Origin: Sphingomonas corticis
Lineage (GTDB): Bacteria; Pseudomonadota; Alphaproteobacteria; Sphingomonadales; Sphingomonadaceae
NCBI RefSeq assembly: GCF_012035195.1
Contig: NZ_JAAVJH010000002.1
Location: 310,001 to 374,000 of the forward strand
Direction: 5' to 3'
DNA length: 64,000 nt
The notes beneath the pieces are model-generated. The model did no database searches and was not told the DNA's origin. It saw only the letters and a list, made by a program, of their open reading frames with translations. Numbering within the stretch: position 1 is the first letter of the stretch; every line of letters begins with the position of its first letter. Below, piece by piece: positions 9,562 through 18,045 of this stretch. The translations under genes were made by a program, and so were the position numbers.

Positions 9562-11181
9562 TCAGAAGTCCTCCGCCGACAGCGCGTAAAGCTGGCTTGC
9601 CGGGGCGGTCGCCGCCGCCTCCAGCCCCAGCGCCTCGGGCACGATCTGGTCGAGGTAGAAGGCCGTCACCGCGCGGCGATTGCCGTCGCCCGCGCGAGCC
9701 AGCCGCTCCAGCAGCCATCCCGACGCGGCGACGGAGAGCATCGTCAGGAAGGGATAGCTCGCCGCCAGCCGGTCGTCGGCGTCCGCGGTCTGCAGCCGCC
9801 GGCCCACGCGCTCGCATGCGTCGACCAGCGCGACCAGCGGCACCGCTTCCGCCTCGCGCCGCATGTCGTCGATCAGCGCGGCGAAGGCGGCCCCGTTCGA
9901 CAACGACAGCTTGCGCCCGACGAGGTCGGCCGCTTGAATGCCGTTCGTCCCCTCGTAGATCGGCGTGATGCGCGCATCGCGGAAGAATTGCGCGGCGCCC
10001 GTCTCCTCGATGAAGCCCATCCCGCCGTGCACCTGAATGCCGAGCGAGGCGACCTCGTTGCCGAGGTCGGTCGCGTGCGCCTTCGCGAGCGGCGTCATGA
10101 TCTCCAGCCGGTCGCGCGCCTCCGCGCGGCCGACCTGCGCGCAGGAATAATAGACCAGTGCGCGCGCCGCGGCGGTCTGCGCGCGCATCCGCATCAGCAT
10201 CCGACGCACGTCGGGATGCGCGACGATGGCACTCGGCCCGCCCTCGCGCGCGCCCTGCACCCGCTCGCGCGCAAAGGCGGCCGCCTTCTGCGTCGCCGCT
10301 TCCGCCACCTGCACCCCCTGCAGTCCGACGTTGAGGCGGGCGTTGTTCATCATCGTGAACATCGCGCGCATGCCGCCGAACTCCGGACCGATCAGCTCGC
10401 CGACACACTCCCCCTCCTCGCCGAACGCCAGCACGCAGGTGGGCGAGGCGTGCAGGCCCATCTTGTGCTCGATCGACACGACGCGCACGTCGTTGGGCGT
10501 CCCGTCCAGCCGCACCTTGGGCACGAGAAACAGGGAGATGCCGCGCGTGCCGACGGGCGCGTCGGGCGTGCGCGCGAGGACGAGGTGGACGATGTTGTCC
10601 GTCAGGTCGTGGTCGCCGAAGCTGATGAAGATCTTCGTGCCGCGGATCGTGTACGTCCCGTCGCCGCGCGGCGTGGCGGTGGCGCGCAACGCGCCGACGT
10701 CGCTGCCCGCCTGCGGCTCGGTCAGGTTCATCGTGCCGGTCCATTCGCCGGTGGCGAGCCTGGGCAGGTAGGTCGCCTGCTGCTCGGGCGATCCGTGGTG
10801 CGACAGCGCCTCGATCGCGCCGACCGTCAGGATCGGCGCGAGCGCGAACCCCATGTTGGCGCTGCCCAGCGTCTCCAGCACCGCCGCCTGCACGACGAAG
10901 GGCAGGCCCTGCCCGCCATGCGCCTCCTCCACGCCGATCGTGCCCCAGCCGCCCTCGACATAGGCGCGGTACGCCTCGCGGTAGCCCGCCGGCATCCGCA
11001 CGCCGTCGTCGGTCAGCCGCGGCCCCTGCGTGTCGCCGATCCGCGCGAGCGGCGCCCACTCGCCCTCGGCCAGCTGCGCCGCGCCTTCCAGCACGGCGTC
11101 CAGCATGTCGGGCTCGATGCCGAGTCCGGCAAGTTGATCGAGGACGAAGCGCTGCTCGGCGACGGGTGCGGCGTAGGTCAT
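9562..11181 (-). CDS. Acyl-CoA dehydrogenase family flavoprotein
   Basis: The protein has 539 residues. The dehydrogenase core shows MNLTEPQAGSDVGALRATA (FAD/substrate-binding region), FISFGDHDLTDNIVHLVLAR, and YEGTNGIQAADLVGRKL near residue 420. The extra C-terminal domain of about 100 residues places it with the long acyl-CoA dehydrogenases of the DmdC / FadE-like type rather than the 380-residue short-chain enzymes. The chain-length specificity cannot be read from sequence alone. ATG 11181 has a good GGGAGAGAG ribosome site. It is divergent from the Sua5-type gene with only 37 bp between starts. Confidence 0.9.
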   Translation of the reverse strand: MTYAAPVAEQRFVLDQLAGLGIEPDMLDAVLEGAAQLAEGEWAPLARIGDTQGPRLTDDGVRMPAGYREAYRAYVEGGWGTIGVEEAHGGQGLPFVVQAAVLETLGSANMGFALAPILTVGAIEALSHHGSPEQQATYLPRLATGEWTGTMNLTEPQAGSDVGALRATATPRGDGTYTIRGTKIFISFGDHDLTDNIVHLVLARTPDAPVGTRGISLFLVPKVRLDGTPNDVRVVSIEHKMGLHASPTCVLAFGEEGECVGELIGPEFGGMRAMFTMMNNARLNVGLQGVQVAEAATQKAAAFARERVQGAREGGPSAIVAHPDVRRMLMRMRAQTAAARALVYYSCAQVGRAEARDRLEIMTPLAKAHATDLGNEVASLGIQVHGGMGFIEETGAAQFFRDARITPIYEGTNGIQAADLVGRKLSLSNGAAFAALIDDMRREAEAVPLVALVDACERVGRRLQTADADDRLAASYPFLTMLSVAASGWLLERLARAGDGNRRAVTAFYLDQIVPEALGLEAAATAPASQLYALSAEDF

Positions 11182-11218
11182 TTCTCTCTCCCGGTTGCGC
11201 CCGCTATAGACCGGCGCG

Positions 11219-12145
11219 ATGGACGCTCAAGCACCCGTGATCCTGCCGTTCGGCGATGCGGCCCTGACGCGCGCGGCGGCGGCGATCCGCGACGGCGGCG
11301 TCGTCGCGGTGCCGACGGAGACGGTGTACGGCCTTGCCGCCGACGCGCGCTGCGCCGACGCGGTGGCGCGGGTCTACGCGGCCAAGGGGAGGCCGTCGTT
11401 CAACCCGCTGATTGTCCACGTTTCCGACCTCAAGGCTGCGGCGCGACTGGCGGTGCTGGACGACGATGCGCGGGCGCTGGCGGCGGCGTTCTGGCCGGGA
11501 CCGCTGACGCTGGTGCTGCCGCTGCGCGACGGAGCGGGGCTGGCGGGGGCGGTGACGGCGGGCCTGCCGACGGTGGCGATCCGTGTGCCCGCGCACCGGG
11601 CGATGCGCGCGCTGATCGCCGCCAGCGCGGCGCCGATCGCGGCGCCGTCCGCCAACGCCAGCAACGCGATCAGCCCCACCCGCGCCGCCCATGTCGCGGC
11701 GAGCCTGGGCGCGGCGGTGCCGCTGATCCTCGATGACGGGGCGTGCCCGGCCGGGGTGGAATCGACCATCGTCGCCGGCCGCACGATCCTGCGGCCCGGG
11801 CCGGTCACGCGGGAGATGCTGGCTGCGGTGCTGCCGGTGGCGCCGGGGCGGACCGCGCACGTCAGCGCCCCGGGGCAGCTGGCGCACCATTACGCGCCCC
11901 GAAAGCCGCTGCGGCTCGACGCGGTCGCGCGGCAGGGCGACGAGTGGCTGATCGGTTACGGTGCGGTTGCGGGCGACGACACGCTGTCCGCCGCAGGCGA
12001 CCCGGTGGAGGCGGCGGCGCGGCTGTTCGACGCGCTACACCGCGCCGACGCGAGCGGGCGCGCGGGTATCGCCGTGGCGCCGATACCGGAGGCGGGCATG
12101 GGCGCGGCGATCAACGACCGGCTGCGGCGCGCGGCGAGGCGGTAG
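11219..12145 (+). CDS. tsaC: L-threonylcarbamoyladenylate synthase (Sua5 type)
   Basis: The protein has 308 residues. The YrdC domain (about residues 10-195) shows VAVPTETVYGLAADA, AKGRPSFNPLIVHV, WPGPLTLVL and PIAAPSANASN. A shorter C-terminal Sua5 domain of about 100 residues contains APGQLAHHYAP. It makes threonylcarbamoyl-AMP from threonine, bicarbonate and ATP for the t6A37 modification of ANN-decoding tRNAs. The length marks it as Sua5-type rather than the short E. coli TsaC type. Confidence 0.93.
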   Translation: MDAQAPVILPFGDAALTRAAAAIRDGGVVAVPTETVYGLAADARCADAVARVYAAKGRPSFNPLIVHVSDLKAAARLAVLDDDARALAAAFWPGPLTLVLPLRDGAGLAGAVTAGLPTVAIRVPAHRAMRALIAASAAPIAAPSANASNAISPTRAAHVAASLGAAVPLILDDGACPAGVESTIVAGRTILRPGPVTREMLAAVLPVAPGRTAHVSAPGQLAHHYAPRKPLRLDAVARQGDEWLIGYGAVAGDDTLSAAGDPVEAAARLFDALHRADASGRAGIAVAPIPEAGMGAAINDRLRRAARR

Positions 12146-12182
12146 CCGCGCTGGCTCGGCACGAACGGGCGTAACCGTGCAG

Positions 12183-14297
12183 TCACACCCGCTCCGCCGC
12201 GTTCACGACGCCGGTGGCGCGCAGCGCGGCGAGGAGGCGCATCAGCTGGTGCGCGTCGTGCACCTCCACGTCGATGATGTTGGTGTGGAATTGCGTGTCG
12301 CGCGTGTCCAGGCGCAGGTTGATGATGTTCGCCTTGTGCTGGCCGATGATCGTGGCCAGCGCGCCGAGCGCGCCGGGCTCGTTCTTCACCTCCACGGAGA
12401 TGCGCGCCGTGGCGCCCTCGGTCTTGTCGCCCCACTGGACGTCGATCCAGTCGGTCTCCTCGTCCGATCGCTCGGCCAGGTCCGTCAGCGTGGCGCAGTC
12501 GATCGCATGGACTTCGATCGAGGCGTCGGGCCGGCGCAGCCCGACGATGCGGTCGCCGGGCACGGGGTGGCAGCAGGTACCAAGTTCGTAGGCGACGCCG
12601 GCGGTCAGCCCCTTGATCGAGATGGCGGAGCTCTGCGGCGGATGCGCGACGTCGGCGCCCGCGGAGCCGGGCATGAGTGCCTCCATCACCTGTCCGTCGG
12701 TCAGCGTGCGGCGAGCGATCGCCTGCATCAGCGCGGCTTCGTCGGGCAGCTTCAGCCGCTTCAACGCCGCGTCCAGTGCGCCCGGCGCCAGCACCGCGGG
12801 CAGGCGCGCCACGATGTCGTCGTACAGCTTGCGCCCCAGCGTCACCTGCTCGTCGCGCTCGACGTGGCGCAGGTGGCGACGGATCGCGGCCAGCGCCTTT
12901 CCGGTGATCGCGAAGTTCAGCCAATTGGCCTGCGGCACCTGCGCGTTCGATCGCAGCACCTGCACCTGGTCGCCGTTCTCCAGCACGGTGCGCAGCGGCA
13001 CGACGCGGCCGTTCACCTTGGCGCCCACCGCCTGGTCGCCCAGGTCGGTGTGCACGGCGTAGGCGAAGTCGATCGGCGTCGCGCCCTTGGGCAGCTGGAT
13101 CAGCTCGCCCTTGGGCGTGAAGGCGAAGATGCGGTCCTGGTACATCGCCATGCGCGTGTGCTCGAGCAGCTCCTCGGGCGTGGCGGCGGTCTCCAGGATC
13201 TCGACCAGATCGGCGATCCAGCTCGGCTTGTTGTCGGGCGCGACCGGCGGCTTGTGGTCGCCCGCCTGCTTGTAGGCCCAGTGCGCGGCGAGGCCGTATT
13301 CGGCCTGGGCGTGCATTTCGGGCGTGCGGATCTGTATCTCGATCCGGCGATTCTCGGCGTGGATCACGCTGGTGTGCAGCGAGCGATAGCCGTTGCGCTT
13401 GGGCGTGGAGATGTAATCCTTGAACCGTCCCGGCACCATCGGCCAGCGCCGGTGGATCAGACCCAGCGCGCGGTAGCAATCCTCCTCCGTCGGCACGATC
13501 GCGCGGAACGCCATGATGTCGGACAGCTGCTCGAAACTGATGTGGCGCTCCTGCATCTTGCGCCAGATCGAGAAGGGATGCTTCTCGCGCCCCGACACCT
13601 CGGCCTCGATGCCCTGGCGACCGAGCAGCAGCTTCAGGCCCGACGCGATCTTCGCGATCCGGTCTCCGCCGCCCTCCTGCAATTGCGCCAGACGGCGGGT
13701 GATCGATTCGTACGCCTCGGGTTCGAGCTGCTGGAAGGCGAGCGTCTGCATCTCCTTCATGAACTCGTACATGCCGATCCGCTCCGCCAGCGGAGCGTAG
13801 ATGTCCATCGTCTCCTTCGCGATTCGCCGCCGCTTTTCCGGCTTCGGAATGTGGTGGAGCGTGCGCATGTTGTGGAGGCGATCGGCCAGCTTGACGAGCA
13901 GGACGCGGATGTCGCCGGACATGGCGAGCAGGAACTTGCGCAGGTTCTCCGCCGCGCGCTCGTTCTCCGTCTGCGCCTCGATCTTGCTGAGCTTGGTCAC
14001 GCCGTCGACCAGCCGGGCGACGTTGCCGCCGAAGATGCGCTCGATCTCGTCGGAGGTGGCGACCGTGTCCTCCACCGTGTCGTGCAGGATCGCGGTGGCG
14101 ATGGTCTCGTCGTCCAGCCGCAGTTCGGTCAGGATGCCGGCGACCTCGATCGGGTGGCTGAAATAGGGGTCGCCACTGGCGCGCTTCTGCGTGCCGTGCG
14201 CGTTGACGGAGAAGACGTAGGCGCGGTTCAGCATCGCCTCGTCCGCGTCGGGATCGTAGGCGAGGACGCGGTCGACCAACTGATATTGTCTCAGCAC
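12183..14297 (-). CDS. rsh: Bifunctional (p)ppGpp synthetase/hydrolase
   Basis: The protein has 704 residues. The order of domains is HD hydrolase (YFSHPIEVAGIL, AILHDTVEDT, residues about 20-170), synthetase (YRSLHTSVIH, EYGLAAHWAYK, about 230-350), TGS (FAFTPKGELIQLPKGATP) and a C-terminal ACT domain (VEVKNEPGALGALATI). The intact HDxxED motif and synthetase motifs indicate both activities, as expected for the single Rsh of alphaproteobacteria. The likely start is GTG 14297 (VLRQYQLVDRVLAYDP); an in-frame ATG at 14333 adds 12 poorly conserved residues, and the nearby ATG at 14308 is out of frame. Confidence 0.95.
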   Translation of the reverse strand: MLRQYQLVDRVLAYDPDADEAMLNRAYVFSVNAHGTQKRASGDPYFSHPIEVAGILTELRLDDETIATAILHDTVEDTVATSDEIERIFGGNVARLVDGVTKLSKIEAQTENERAAENLRKFLLAMSGDIRVLLVKLADRLHNMRTLHHIPKPEKRRRIAKETMDIYAPLAERIGMYEFMKEMQTLAFQQLEPEAYESITRRLAQLQEGGGDRIAKIASGLKLLLGRQGIEAEVSGREKHPFSIWRKMQERHISFEQLSDIMAFRAIVPTEEDCYRALGLIHRRWPMVPGRFKDYISTPKRNGYRSLHTSVIHAENRRIEIQIRTPEMHAQAEYGLAAHWAYKQAGDHKPPVAPDNKPSWIADLVEILETAATPEELLEHTRMAMYQDRIFAFTPKGELIQLPKGATPIDFAYAVHTDLGDQAVGAKVNGRVVPLRTVLENGDQVQVLRSNAQVPQANWLNFAITGKALAAIRRHLRHVERDEQVTLGRKLYDDIVARLPAVLAPGALDAALKRLKLPDEAALMQAIARRTLTDGQVMEALMPGSAGADVAHPPQSSAISIKGLTAGVAYELGTCCHPVPGDRIVGLRRPDASIEVHAIDCATLTDLAERSDEETDWIDVQWGDKTEGATARISVEVKNEPGALGALATIIGQHKANIINLRLDTRDTQFHTNIIDVEVHDAHQLMRLLAALRATGVVNAAERV

Positions 14298-14371
14298 GGG
14301 ATCAGCATGGCGTGTCGCAGCGCCGCATTGCAACGAAAATGGGCCGAGATCGGGAGTCGCGCACGCAAAAG

Positions 14372-14400
14372 TCCCCCGCCGCGGGAGTTGCGGCGGGGGA
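14372..14400 (-). terminator. Intrinsic terminator after the 111-aa secreted protein gene
   Basis: A perfect 11-bp stem (TCCCCCGCCGC / GCGGCGGGGGA) with a 7-base loop is followed on the minus strand by CTTTTGC. It lies 38 bp past the stop of the gene at 14439-14774 and before rsh, so it should end that transcript. The T run is short, so efficiency may be moderate. Confidence 0.75.
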
Positions 14401-14438
14401 CCGGAGCACGCGCGGCGTCGCCGCCACGCGAGAAGGGA

Positions 14439-14774
14439 TCAGTTCTTCGCGACCGCAGTGGCGACGATGCCGGCCTTGCCGTTGCACTTGTCGAGCGCGG
14501 CGGCGTCATAGGGCTTGCCGCCGACGCTGAAGGCGGAGAGTCCGCCGACATCGCGGGCGACGAGCTGGCACAGCAGCTGGTCGCGCTCCGGCGCGCGGGC
14601 GGCGACGAACGAACCGTTGGCGAGGCGCCACGGCGTCGCGCGGGTCATCAGCCGCTCCTTGGCCGGGGCGGCGGCGGGGGTGGCGACGTAATAGGCACCG
14701 GTCTGCGCCTGCACGCCGGCAGCGGCGAGCAGCGCGGCGGAGGTGACGACGGCGGAGAAGACGGCACGAAGCAT
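14439..14774 (-). CDS. Small exported protein of unknown function
   Basis: The protein has 111 residues with a clear signal peptide: positively charged start, hydrophobic core (VFSAVVTSAALLAAA) and a cleavage-like GVQAQ near residue 24. The mature part has two cysteines (LLCQLVARD and LDKCNGK) that could form a disulfide. The ATG at 14774 follows a GGGAGG ribosome site. I do not recognise the family. It is divergent from the HxlR regulator across a palindromic promoter region and is followed by a strong terminator, so it is probably a monocistronic target of that regulator. Confidence 0.75.
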   Translation of the reverse strand: MLRAVFSAVVTSAALLAAAGVQAQTGAYYVATPAAAPAKERLMTRATPWRLANGSFVAARAPERDQLLCQLVARDVGGLSAFSVGGKPYDAAALDKCNGKAGIVATAVAKN

Positions 14775-14827
14775 CACAAGAACCTCCCGGGAAAAGAGTT
14801 GCTGATCGCTACCTAGATGCTGCGCAT

Positions 14828-14860
14828 GCGAGTTGCAAGCGGAAACTCGCACTTGCGAGT
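14828..14860. promoter_or_regulatory. Candidate HxlR operator in a divergent promoter region
   Basis: The perfect inverted repeat ACTCGCA-CT-TGCGAGT occupies 14845-14860, and another copy of the half-site (GCGAGTTGCAAG) begins at 14828. It lies between the starts of the small exported protein (14774) and the HxlR-family gene (14938). A winged-helix regulator placed divergently from its target with a palindrome between is the classic autoregulatory layout. Confidence 0.55.
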
Positions 14861-14937
14861 ATCTTTTTGCAACCTATTATCGCGCTTGTGCCGCCACCCC
14901 GGGGCGGTAGGCTGCCGGTCTGCGATAGGAGACGCCC

Positions 14938-15432
14938 TTGGGCGAGGTGCGCGAGAACCTGAAGGAGTGCAGCCTGCCCGCGGCGCTGGAGTCGATGGGT
15001 GAGCGCTGGGCGTTCCTGATCCTGCGCGCCGCGTTCAACGGCTTCCATCACTTCGAGGAGTTCCAGCAGGAGCTGGGCATCGCGCGCAATATCCTGGCCA
15101 ATCGCCTGGCGCGCTTCGTCGAGCACGGCATCATGGAGCGGGCGTCCGTGCCGGAGGATCGGCGCAAGATCGTCTACAATCTGACGGAAAAGGGCTTCGC
15201 GCTGCTGCCGACGATGGTCGCGCTGCGGCAATGGGGCGAGCGGTGGGAGACGGGCCAGCCCGCCTTCCCGATCCTGGTCGACGAGCGCGACCGTCGCCCG
15301 ATCCGCCAGGTCGCGGTCGTCAGCCACGACGGCCGTACGCTGGGCAAGGGCGACCTCCACTGGGCGCTGCCAGGCGACGTCGATGCCGACGACAAGGCGC
15401 CCGCCGCGGGGCTGGCGCAGGCCGCCGAGTAG
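14938..15432 (+). CDS. HxlR family winged-helix transcriptional regulator
   Basis: The protein has 164 residues. The HxlR winged helix spans about residues 10-100: CSLPAALESMGERWAFLILR (with the HxlR N-terminal cysteine), FHHFEEFQQELGIARNILANRL and DRRKIVYNLTEKG. The C-terminal 60 residues are variable. HxlR proteins often sense electrophiles or aldehydes through the N-terminal Cys. The start is TTG 14938, preceded by a good TAGGAGA site; no ATG fits. It probably controls the divergent gene at 14439-14774 and itself through the palindrome at 14845-14860. Confidence 0.88.
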   Translation: MGEVRENLKECSLPAALESMGERWAFLILRAAFNGFHHFEEFQQELGIARNILANRLARFVEHGIMERASVPEDRRKIVYNLTEKGFALLPTMVALRQWGERWETGQPAFPILVDERDRRPIRQVAVVSHDGRTLGKGDLHWALPGDVDADDKAPAAGLAQAAE

Positions 15433-15489
15433 CAGCCGCCGCTTGTCGCGCGGGCGGGAACCCGCCGGGCCGCGTCCTGTTGCAGCGCG

Positions 15490-16554
15490 ATGTCCTCGTC
15501 CGTTCCCGGTCTCTCCGTGCCGTTCTCCACCGCCGCGCATCACCTGATGGTCTTCGCCGCGGCGATCGTCGTCGCGCTGGTGCTCCACGTCGCGCTGGTC
15601 CGCGTCGGCCGCCATGCCGCGCGGCGCAGCGCCAGTCCCGCCGACGACGCGGTCGTCTCGCGCATGGCGCCGCCGCTGCGCTGGGTGCTGGTGGCGGTGG
15701 CGATCGCCTGGGCCGGGCGGTTCGTGGCGGTGGAGGCGGAACCGCCGGGCTGGTTCCGCCAGATCGCGGGCCTCGTCATCCCCGCGCTGATCGGATGGAT
15801 GGCGCTGGCCGGATGGCGCGCGCTGGTCGATGTGGTGACGATCCGCGCCGACATCAGCGTGGAGGACAACCTGCGCGCCCGCCGCCGGCGCACCCGCGCG
15901 GGCATCCTCGGCCGGATCGGCAGCCTCTTCATCGTCTTCGTCACCGCCTGCCTGATGCTGCTGAGCGTGCCGGGCATCCGCGCGCTGGGCGTCACGCTGA
16001 TGGCGTCGGCCGGCATCGTCGGCCTGGTCGTCGGCGCCGCGGCGCAGCCCGCGCTGAAGAACCTGATCGCCGGGATCCAGATGGCCTTCACCGAGCCGAT
16101 CCGGCTGGACGACGTCGTCATCGTCGAGGGCGAGTGGGGGCGCATCGAGGAGATCCGGCTGACCTTCGTGGTGATCCGGCTGTGGGACGAGCGGCGGCTG
16201 GTCGTGCCGGTATCCAGGTTCCTCGAGCAGAGCTTCCAGAACTGGACGCGCGAGACCAGCCGGCTGATGGGCAGCGTGTTCTGGCACCTCGACCCCGCCA
16301 CCGATATCGAGCGGATGCGCGAGACGCTGGAGCTGCTCGTCCGCGCCAACCCGCGCTGGGACGGCCGCTTCTTCAACCTGCAGGTCACCGACATGAAGGC
16401 GGACGCGATCGAGGTGCGGGCGCTGATGACCGCCAAGGACGCCAGCCTCGCCTTCGACCTGCGCGCCGACGTGCGCGAGCAGATGCTGGCGTGGCTGCGC
16501 GTGGAGATGCCCGAGGCGCTGCCGAAGCGGCGACTGGTGGTGGAAGCTGAATGA
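15490..16554 (+). CDS. MscS family mechanosensitive channel
   Basis: The protein has 354 residues. Several hydrophobic segments occupy the N-terminal half, followed by the pore-lining helix and beta domain typical of MscS: GLVVGAAAQPALKNLIAGIQ, then FTEPIRLDDVVIVEGEWGRI and PVSRFLEQSFQNWTR. These channels open under membrane tension and release solutes after osmotic downshock. The ATG is 57 bp after the HxlR gene. It is convergent with otsA; a pairing of osmotic release channel and trehalose synthesis genes makes physiological sense but is only positional. Confidence 0.92.
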   Translation: MSSSVPGLSVPFSTAAHHLMVFAAAIVVALVLHVALVRVGRHAARRSASPADDAVVSRMAPPLRWVLVAVAIAWAGRFVAVEAEPPGWFRQIAGLVIPALIGWMALAGWRALVDVVTIRADISVEDNLRARRRRTRAGILGRIGSLFIVFVTACLMLLSVPGIRALGVTLMASAGIVGLVVGAAAQPALKNLIAGIQMAFTEPIRLDDVVIVEGEWGRIEEIRLTFVVIRLWDERRLVVPVSRFLEQSFQNWTRETSRLMGSVFWHLDPATDIERMRETLELLVRANPRWDGRFFNLQVTDMKADAIEVRALMTAKDASLAFDLRADVREQMLAWLRVEMPEALPKRRLVVEAE

Positions 16555-16653
16555 TGCCGCCGCCCCTGTGCGGGCGGGGGCCGGTCACTGTCGCCCGTCG
16601 CCGAGCGATCGTCACCGCGCGCGGCCTATCGGCGTCGGACGTCTTCCCGCGGG

Positions 16654-18045
16654 TCACGCCACCGCAGCGACGTCCGCGTCCTCCAGCGCGTCGAGGAAGA
16701 GGTCGCACCACCAGTGCACGTCCTCCCGCCGGACGCAGTCGATCAGCGATTCCCAGCGGCGGATGCGTTCCTCACGCGGCATCGTCAGCGCGCGCAGGAT
16801 CGCCTCCGACATCTCGTCGGCGCTGTACGGGTTCACCAGCACCGCGTCGGTCATCTGCGCCGCCGCGCCGGCGAAGCGGGAGAGGATGAGGACGCCGGGA
16901 TCGCGCGGGTCCTGCGCGGCGACGAACTCCTTGGCGACCAGGTTCATGCCGTCGCGCAGCGGCGTCACCAGCCCCACGCGCGCCGCGCGGTAGACGCCGG
17001 CCAGCTCGGGCCGCGGATATCCCTTGTTGACGTAGCGCAGCGGCGTCCAGTCGATGTCGGCATATTCGCCGTTGATCCGGCCGGACAGCCCATCCAGCGC
17101 GGCGCGGATCTCCTGATAGGTGTCCACCTTCTCGCGGCTCGGCGGCGCGATCTGCAGCATGTAGACGAGACCGCGGCGGTCGGGATGCTGCGCCAGGAAG
17201 CGCTCGTAACCGGCGAACCGCTCCGGCAGGCCCTTCGAATAGTCCAGCCGGTCCACGCCGACGATCAGGCTGCGCCCGGTGGCCGACATGTACATGCGGT
17301 CGCGCGCGAAGGCGGCCGCCTGCGTCTGCGCCGCGGCCTCGAACTCCGCGGTCTCGATGCCGATCGGCGCGGGAATGGCGCGGATGGTGCGGTCGCCCAC
17401 CGTCACCAGCCCGTCCTCGCCCACCGTGCCGTCCAGCTGCGTCGTCACGTAGTGGCGGAAGTTCTCCAGCCAGTCCGCGGTCTGGAACCCGACCACGTCG
17501 TAGGCGAACAGCGCCTCCACCAGCCGCCGGTGGCTGGGCAGCGAGACCAGCAGGTCGGTAGGCGGCCACGGGATGTGCAGGAAGAAGCCCAGGCGGTTCG
17601 CGACCCCGCGCCGTCGCAGCTCCCCACCGAGCGGAACGAGGTGGTAGTCGTGCACCCAGACGAGGTCCTCCTCCTCGATCAGGGGGGCGACCGTGTCGGC
17701 GAAGCGGTGGTTGACGCGCGCGTAGCCGCCCTCGAAGTCGCGCTCGAACTCGGTCAGATCGACGCGATAGTGGAACAGCGGCCACAGGGTGCGATTGGCA
17801 AAGCCGTTGTAATATTCGTCGATGTCCTGCGGCTCGAGGTCGATCACCGCGGTCGTGGTCGGCCCCTCGTGCTCGTAGGCGATCTCGCCGGTGAATTCGG
17901 GCACGGTGCTGCCGCTCCAGCCGAACCACACCCCGCCGCGCTCCTTCAGCGCGGCGAGCAGCGCGACGGCGAGGCCGCCCTGGTTGCCGCCGGGACCCTG
18001 GTTCAGCTGCTGCACCCGGTTGGAGATGACGACGAGCCGCTTCAT
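16654..18045 (-). CDS. otsA: Alpha,alpha-trehalose-phosphate synthase
   Basis: The protein has 463 residues, a normal length for GT20 OtsA. Visible motifs are the N-terminal VISNRV, the sugar-nucleotide loop GNQGGLAVAL, WVHDYHLVPLG, HIPWPPTDL, VGVDRLDYSKGL and the C-terminal TPLRDGMNLVAKEFVA. It makes trehalose-6-phosphate from UDP-glucose and glucose-6-phosphate in the cytoplasm. Its ATG overlaps the stop of the glycoside hydrolase gene (ATGA), and it is the last gene of the otsB-GH15-otsA operon. Confidence 0.96.
   Translation of the reverse strand: MKRLVVISNRVQQLNQGPGGNQGGLAVALLAALKERGGVWFGWSGSTVPEFTGEIAYEHEGPTTTAVIDLEPQDIDEYYNGFANRTLWPLFHYRVDLTEFERDFEGGYARVNHRFADTVAPLIEEEDLVWVHDYHLVPLGGELRRRGVANRLGFFLHIPWPPTDLLVSLPSHRRLVEALFAYDVVGFQTADWLENFRHYVTTQLDGTVGEDGLVTVGDRTIRAIPAPIGIETAEFEAAAQTQAAAFARDRMYMSATGRSLIVGVDRLDYSKGLPERFAGYERFLAQHPDRRGLVYMLQIAPPSREKVDTYQEIRAALDGLSGRINGEYADIDWTPLRYVNKGYPRPELAGVYRAARVGLVTPLRDGMNLVAKEFVAAQDPRDPGVLILSRFAGAAAQMTDAVLVNPYSADEMSEAILRALTMPREERIRRWESLIDCVRREDVHWWCDLFLDALEDADVAAVA

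Noticed and set aside
14306..14308. ATG just upstream of rsh considered as its start
   Set aside because: It is out of frame with the rsh coding sequence; the conserved N-terminus begins at GTG 14297.
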